DNA from: Myxococcales bacterium
GTDB lineage: Bacteria; Myxococcota_A; Polyangia; Haliangiales; Haliangiaceae
Assembly: GCA_947483555.1 (NCBI GenBank)
Contig: CANKMW010000054.1
Coordinates: forward strand, 1-60,692
Direction: 5' to 3'
Length of the DNA stretch: 60,692 nt
How positions within the stretch are numbered: the first letter of the stretch is position 1; every line of letters begins with the position of its first letter. The notes beneath the pieces are model-generated. The model searched no databases, had not been told where the DNA came from, and saw only the letters and a program-made list of their open reading frames with translations. Of the stretch, positions 51,042-60,692 are shown one piece after another. The translations under genes were made by a program, and so were the position numbers.

Positions 51042-51455
51042 CTACCAGCGCCTGCCCGCTTCCAGAGCAGTGCGCAGAGTCGCGAGCCAATCTGGGCGCA
51101 CTCCGTGATCGTCGTAGATCCGGGTAGCCGTGATCGTCTCGATCATGCTCTGCACATCCTCCGCGATGTAGTGCAAGCGCTCCAACGTTTCGGGGTTGAG
51201 CTCGACAGACTGGATGTCGCGAACGCATCCGTCCGCGAACACGACTTCTGCAAAGGTCGCAAGTCCGCAGGAGCCGCAGGTCCACCCAAGCAACACGTCG
51301 AAGTCCAGCGGATAAATGTCGCCTCCTGGGCAGTCGCCGATCTGGTAGGTCGCGCCACTGTCGCCAAGGTGGCTGTGTATCCATGCCGTCTCGTCTCGGC
51401 CGCAGTGCGGACACCGTGAAGTCGTCTTGAAGTACGTGATGAGGCCCATGGTCAT
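51042..51455 (-). CDS. zinc-ribbon protein, copy 1
   Basis: A 137-residue protein, MTMGLITYFKTTSRCPHCG at its start, a second CxxC in WTCGSCGLATF, and the C-terminal VFADGCVRDIQSVELNPETL block, then RLHYIAEDVQSMIETI. Start lies exactly 1000 nt from that of copy 2 (50455). Complete, so it may still provide protection. It follows the immunity gene of the big toxin. Confidence 0.6.
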   Translation of the reverse strand: MTMGLITYFKTTSRCPHCGRDETAWIHSHLGDSGATYQIGDCPGGDIYPLDFDVLLGWTCGSCGLATFAEVVFADGCVRDIQSVELNPETLERLHYIAEDVQSMIETITATRIYDDHGVRPDWLATLRTALEAGRRW

Positions 51456-51519
51456 TTCACCATCGCAATGATCGTGAGGGAGCGGGCCGTCGGGAATCTC
51501 CACGTCGAAGCTGATCACT
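51456..51519 (-). pseudogene. residual tip of a PIN-like toxin domain
   Basis: Between the 286-residue gene and zinc-ribbon copy 1 the reading frame encodes ISFDVEIPDG, matching FDVDIPDG at the end of the PIN-like toxin next to zinc-ribbon copy 2. This 64-nt stub shows that copy 1 once had the same toxin-immunity order. Confidence 0.6.
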
Positions 51520-52379
51520 TCAGGCAAGGATGTCGACGGTGAAATTCTTTCCCAGGAACTCACTGAGGGCCTTGAGGGCAACGGTCGAGTCGCCGCTGGT
51601 CGCCCCTGCTGGCGCGTGGTCCATGAACCACCGGATATCGTCATGGGCGTCCTGCCCCAGAGGATGATCCGATACGTCGACTACCCACTCGCCCCGCGGA
51701 TCCCGGAAGACCCAGCCGACGGTGCGGTCGGCACCGAGCGTTCGGATCCGGATGCACGGACGTGGTCGCTCCGAGGCGACCTGGCTGGCGAAGATCTCCT
51801 CCTGGAGCGGTGTGAGGCACGTGTCGGGATCCAGGTCCTCGACGCGAGAATCGATCCTGCCCAATAGCTGGAGGATCCGGTAGGCGAGCACTGGCTTCAC
51901 ATCCTCGGCGGGCGGCCGAATGAGGTCTGCAACATCTTGTTCTGCGCGCGCAACCACGTCGGTACGTCGCTCCGGCGTGAGTTCGCCGAGCGCAAATTCG
52001 GCCAACCCCTCGACGTCAACGAGGTTCGCAGCTTTCGCCACGCGCACCGGCCCAAAGTCGGCCTGTCGTCCGGCAGCGCGATACAGGCGCTGTAACACCG
52101 TCAGGGCGAACATGCCTACCTCGAAGACGATCGGGCGCCGCGCCCGTGCGACCACCGGAGCATCGTCGGCGAGCATCGACTGCAGCCTGGGGACAGCCGC
52201 GAAATGCAGCTGTGCTCCAATCTCCTGCAGCGCTCGAAGTCGTTGATGAGCAGCTGGCGCATCGAGACCCGACAGGTCCGGCGCGTACTCGCCGCGAGCG
52301 CGGGCCCACTGCTGCTCAGTGATCCCTGCCCTGGCGAGTCGCTCGAGGAATCGCTTCCGCTTGTCATCCGCGTCGATCA

Positions 52380-52380
<1 letters not shown>
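51520..52380 (-). CDS. candidate immunity protein of the large DUF4157 toxin
   Basis: A 286-residue protein. ATG 52380 overlaps the toxin's TGA by one base (TGATG), the tightest possible coupling. The first 170 residues are helical (KRKRFLERLARAGITEQQWA; RRPIVFEVGMFALTVLQRLY). The C-terminal part has PCIRIRTLGADRTVGWVFRD and WFMDHAPAGATSGDS. No known domain is seen, as is common for immunity proteins. It lacks a signal peptide, so it acts in the cytoplasm. Confidence 0.6.
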
Positions 52381-57386
<5,006 letters not shown>

Positions 57387-57915
57387 TTGGCATCCCAAGA
57401 CGGGGAGCGTCCCGCTCGCGGTGAGACGATCCCGCCGCCGCCGCAATGGACGGGGCCGGCTCCTGGTGGCCGCTGCTGTCCGCGCTTGCTCATGCCGATC
57501 TTATCGACGCCGCGGCGCGCGAAGTTTCTTGGTCCGTGACGATTCTTGCATCGTGTGGATTTCGTTGGGCTCTTGAGTCGCGCTGCCGTTCGACTTCGAC
57601 TGGTACGCAGTCATGTTGCCCATCGTACGCGTCGTGCCGGTGGCTCCTTCCCGAACGCAACCGTACGGATCCGAAACGGCCGATTGGTTGCGCTCCTGCG
57701 GGCCGATCGATGGCGGCCTTTGTTGGGAGGCGCTGGGGCTCGGGCGGCTCGGGCTCCATGCCGATGCGAAGCAGTTCGCGTCACGGTGATCGGAGGCCGC
57801 GGCGCGGCGGTCGGTGCGCGGCGCTACGGCGCCGGAACATGCGGCTCCGAAACCGCCGATCGGTTCGGCCACCAACAACGTCAGGGCCCTCGGCGGCGCC
57901 GACGGGATCACGAGA
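57387..57915. other. 530-nt upstream region of the toxin, no gene seen
   Basis: Neither strand has a convincing ORF; candidates are arginine-rich shadow frames. The region is less GC-rich than flanks around 57500-57660 and probably holds the promoter for the toxin operon on the minus strand. No clear -35/-10 pair can be assigned by eye. Confidence 0.5.
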
Positions 57916-58302
57916 CTACTCGGCGGGGACGAGGCAGACGACGGTCGCCGAGCCGGTGGTCGCGGCGGCGCTGTTGTTGAACCACTGGCAACGCCAGCCG
58001 TTCGAACCATTCAGGCCAGCCTCGATCAGGTGGATCTGATTGCGGAGCGCGCTGAAATCGAGCTGGCAGAACCCCGAGATCGCGATGCCGCGCACGCACG
58101 TTGTCTCGGGAGCGCCTCCTGTGCCGACTGGAATGCTGGTCATGCTCGTTTCGCGCGCCAAGCGCTGAGAGGTGATGGGGGCTTCGGCCGCTGCGCAGTC
58201 GCAGACCGCAGCATCGGCGTCGTCGGGGCTGTCATCGCTGCAAGACAGAACGAGTGCCAGCCCAAGCACGAACGCAAACAGCGAGGCGCAGACGGTCTTC
58301 AT
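57916..58302 (-). CDS. Cys-rich lipoprotein
   Basis: A 128-residue protein with signal MKTVCASLFAFVLGLALVLSC, lipobox VLSC. The mature part has an Asp-rich linker (SDDSPDDADAAVCDCAAAE) and Cys residues in TTCVRG, GFCQLD and WRCQWF, so up to three disulfides are possible. It starts 15 nt after the stop of the large Ig-like gene, so they share a transcript. Confidence 0.65.
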   Translation of the reverse strand: MKTVCASLFAFVLGLALVLSCSDDSPDDADAAVCDCAAAEAPITSQRLARETSMTSIPVGTGGAPETTCVRGIAISGFCQLDFSALRNQIHLIEAGLNGSNGWRCQWFNNSAAATTGSATVVCLVPAE

Positions 58303-58317
58303 GGAACAGGCTCCGGA

Positions 58318-60692
58318 TCAGGGACAGGTGGGAGGGTTATCGGTGCCGTGGCAAACGAAGTCGGTCTCGATCGAGGACCAGCCGCCACCATAGTTGGGGA
58401 TCTGCGGGTCACTAAGGGCCCACTCCGCGGTCTTCTCCGCCGTTGTCGGCGTCGGCGGACTGGCAGGCGAGGAGCGGCCGTGAACCTTCAAGACCCCCGA
58501 GAACCCGAACACAGCGTAGCCCAGCACGCGGACCTGGCGGTAGTTCGCCGTCTTCGTGCAATCCTGCGACGCGTTGAAGGTCAGGCAGTAGATAATCGAC
58601 GACGTGAGGTTGTACCCGGTGTAGTTGATCGTCCCCGAGTCGAACGAACTCGACGCCAGCTCCATGGCGCTGGCGGAGATGCCCGTCGGCTTGAAGCCGC
58701 TCCATCCGCGCGTCGTGCCGGTCACCCGGAAGGTTCGCGGCTGACCTACGCCCACGCGTCGCTCGAACCGGAACAGAAGCTCGTCAGCCAAACAGGCGGA
58801 ACACGACTCCGGGATCAGCGGCACCGGCGAACTGGTGACATCCCACACGCGCACGCCGAGGCTCGGGATGGTCGGTTCCGCCACCGCCTCGAAGCTCGTG
58901 TTGGGTACGCGACGGCAGTTCGCCGGCGGATCAGGATCCATCGGATCGCAGTTGATGAACTGCACGGTCTCGGAGAGCTTAATGTGGGTCGTCGACCACC
59001 GCCGAGTCATCGTGGCACCTTCGGCACCCTCCGGGCGGAAAATCATGTAGACGACCTCGTCGGTCCCGTTGCGGACATCGAACCCCATCAGACCCGCACC
59101 GGGGTGGGAGATGTTGACGAGCTGGCTGATCGGGTCGACTGGGGCGGTGTGGTCGAGCTTCAGCGTCTGCAACGATTCGAAGTTTTCATCAGCACTCGCG
59201 GAGCCCAGAATCGCGGGCATCGTGTACACGTCGGTCGGCGCGCCCAGCGGATGGTGCGTCCAGCACCGAGCAAGGGGGACCACTTGTCCAAAGCGGTCAT
59301 GTGCGCGGACATCCAGATCCCATAGCCCGTCGCGTGTCCCAAGCTCCGGCACGTCGGACCGGTACATGTTCACCGTGAAGTCCACATTCGCACCCGACAC
59401 AGTGCCGGCCCCAGTCGCCAGCCAGCCGCTCCAGACGCCGGTTTGTGCCGGCCGCACGCGCCACTCGGCACTGCTCGCGTCGATCCCCACTCCCACGTCC
59501 CCGGCCTGGAACACCCAACGCAGAGGATCCGGGCCGGGCGACTGCGTCACCGGCGAGGTCGGTTGCATCAGATACGCGTACTTGTAGACATCGACACACG
59601 CTGGGCTCGTCGTCGTTGTGGCGTTCAGCGTCGTCGTCGTACCGCTGCGAGTGTGCGAGGGAACCGAGTTCGCGTCGAAGATCACGGCGTCCGAGATTTC
59701 GTTCGCTACCTGCGTCGCGATCTGCGTCAGCGTTGGCGACTGGTTGTCGTACGCCAAGTTCGGAACGATCGTCGTCAGGTTCCCCGCGAGATCGATCGCA
59801 CGTATCGTCACCGGGGTCGTCACCTGGCCTGCGAGTGTGCCGTCGGGAAGATCCACCGTCCAGTTCCCACCGGTGACTGTGGCGTCATAGGTGGCCACGC
59901 CGATCTGGATCGTGACGTCGTTCATCGGGAACGCCGGCAGATTCGCATCAGCGACGGTGCCGCTCAACACCGGGCCACTGTCTTGAGTCCAGTACACACC
60001 CAAGACCGGTACGAGCCCCGTCGTGGTCCACCCCAGCGTCGGCGGCGTAGCATCGACAGTCTTCGCGACTGGCGCTGTCGCCGGATTGGCGGCCCGGTCG
60101 GCGATCGAGAAGGTCACCGTCAACGGGCCGTCACCCGCGTCGGTTGCGGCGTAAGTCACGAAGAGCTGGCGGCGGCCGTCCCCAAGCGGCGTTGCCATCG
60201 ACATCGTCGGCGGGATCACTCCATTGGCTCCCACCGCGACCGCCGTCACGTCCGCGGTGAACGAGCCCATGCCCATGAAGTTGTCGCTGGCGATCGCGGT
60301 GATCATAAGCGTGCCGTTGACGTACGTGCCACTCGGCATCGACGTCACCGAGAACGTTGGCGCTGTCTTGTCGATCGTGAAGCCAACGCTCTGCATGGAG
60401 TTGTTGCCCGCTTGGTCGGTCGCCGTCACCGCCAGCGTGTGCGGCCCCGCGGTGCTCACCGTGTTTCCCGTCGCGAACGCGGCGCCGTCAACCGTTGCCG
60501 TAATCGTCCCGGTGTCGTTGCTCGAGAAGGTGATGACCCGGTTCGAGTTGTACCAGACCCCGTTGCTGACGTTGCCGATCGTGATCACGGGTGGCGTGTT
60601 ATCGACCGTGTACGTCCGCTGCACCGAGCCGATGCGGCCGGAGTCGTCGACCGCCTGGGCGCGTACGGTCAGCGGGCCGTCAGGCGTCGTGA
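58318..60692 (-). CDS. giant surface protein with tandem Ig-like repeats (partial, runs off the right edge)
   Basis: The frame is open from the window end to TGA 58318-58320, at least 790 residues. The first repeats show the bacterial Ig-like pattern TVDNTPPVITI, GPHTLAVTATDQAGN, DKTAPTFSV and VTFSIADRAANPA: beta-sandwich modules with TPP linkers. A C-terminal region of about 400 residues (from SPACVDVYKYAYLM) has Cys pairs and a non-repeat fold ending TDFVCHGTDNPPTCP. It is probably an adhesin or predation-surface protein. The start and any signal lie outside the window. Confidence 0.75.
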   Translation of the reverse strand, partial: TTPDGPLTVRAQAVDDSGRIGSVQRTYTVDNTPPVITIGNVSNGVWYNSNRVITFSSNDTGTITATVDGAAFATGNTVSTAGPHTLAVTATDQAGNNSMQSVGFTIDKTAPTFSVTSMPSGTYVNGTLMITAIASDNFMGMGSFTADVTAVAVGANGVIPPTMSMATPLGDGRRQLFVTYAATDAGDGPLTVTFSIADRAANPATAPVAKTVDATPPTLGWTTTGLVPVLGVYWTQDSGPVLSGTVADANLPAFPMNDVTIQIGVATYDATVTGGNWTVDLPDGTLAGQVTTPVTIRAIDLAGNLTTIVPNLAYDNQSPTLTQIATQVANEISDAVIFDANSVPSHTRSGTTTTLNATTTTSPACVDVYKYAYLMQPTSPVTQSPGPDPLRWVFQAGDVGVGIDASSAEWRVRPAQTGVWSGWLATGAGTVSGANVDFTVNMYRSDVPELGTRDGLWDLDVRAHDRFGQVVPLARCWTHHPLGAPTDVYTMPAILGSASADENFESLQTLKLDHTAPVDPISQLVNISHPGAGLMGFDVRNGTDEVVYMIFRPEGAEGATMTRRWSTTHIKLSETVQFINCDPMDPDPPANCRRVPNTSFEAVAEPTIPSLGVRVWDVTSSPVPLIPESCSACLADELLFRFERRVGVGQPRTFRVTGTTRGWSGFKPTGISASAMELASSSFDSGTINYTGYNLTSSIIYCLTFNASQDCTKTANYRQVRVLGYAVFGFSGVLKVHGRSSPASPPTPTTAEKTAEWALSDPQIPNYGGGWSSIETDFVCHGTDNPPTCP

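Overview
The window is very GC-rich, gene-dense DNA. Its content fits a myxobacterium (phylum Myxococcota, probably the Haliangium/Kofleriaceae side): many small lipoproteins, Ser/Thr kinases fused to extra domains, a sigma-54 response regulator, large Ig-like surface proteins, and DUF4157 (eCIS/polymorphic-toxin core) proteins. The phylum is inferred from gene content; there is no rRNA, tRNA or CRISPR array to confirm it.

Left part (1-30209) is mostly ordinary chromosome. It starts with the tail of a transposase-like gene and a small membrane protein. A DUF423/LysR/flavin monooxygenase/nucleotidyltransferase/small-protein strip follows on the minus strand. Next come a YkgJ-like Cys-cluster protein coupled to an acyl-CoA synthetase, a di-iron sterol-desaturase-like hydroxylase, lolA, gpmI and a TlpA-like thioredoxin, a PLP desulfhydrase/deaminase, a decayed Ser/Thr kinase, a polysaccharide deacetylase, and a tightly overlapping chain astA - lipoprotein - KDEP-tail membrane protein - NtrC-type regulator. 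After that lie an expansin-like lipoprotein, an L,D-transpeptidase and a CDF cation transporter. A respiratory-type molybdoenzyme operon comes next (fused FeS/NrfD subunit, molybdopterin catalytic subunit, TorD chaperone, SulP transporter), then a secreted protein and a TolC-like channel.

Middle part (30346-46100) is accessory. A 609-residue DUF4157 protein has Cys, His and Asn positions suggesting a papain-like C-terminal catalytic domain. A complete Wadjet (SMC-type plasmid defence) system follows, with jetD divergent from jetABC, and then a two-gene ParE/RelE-type toxin-antitoxin pair. Beyond these are lipoproteins, a von Willebrand A protein with a collagen-like PPG insert in its metal-binding loop, and a kinase fused to an FGE-like domain.

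Right part (46519-57386) is the most unusual. A 1668-residue DUF4157 toxin on the minus strand, with a possible ADP-ribosyltransferase-fold C-terminus, is coupled to a candidate immunity gene. Downstream is a partly tandemly duplicated cassette of PIN-like toxin end, zinc-ribbon protein and kinase-fold pseudokinase, and then a scrambled copy of the main toxin's own C-terminus. Gene fragments (SNF2 helicase, a truncated secreted propeller-like protein and others) surround it, as expected of a toxin/immunity recombination zone. The window closes with a Cys-rich lipoprotein and a giant Ig-like surface protein that runs off the right edge.
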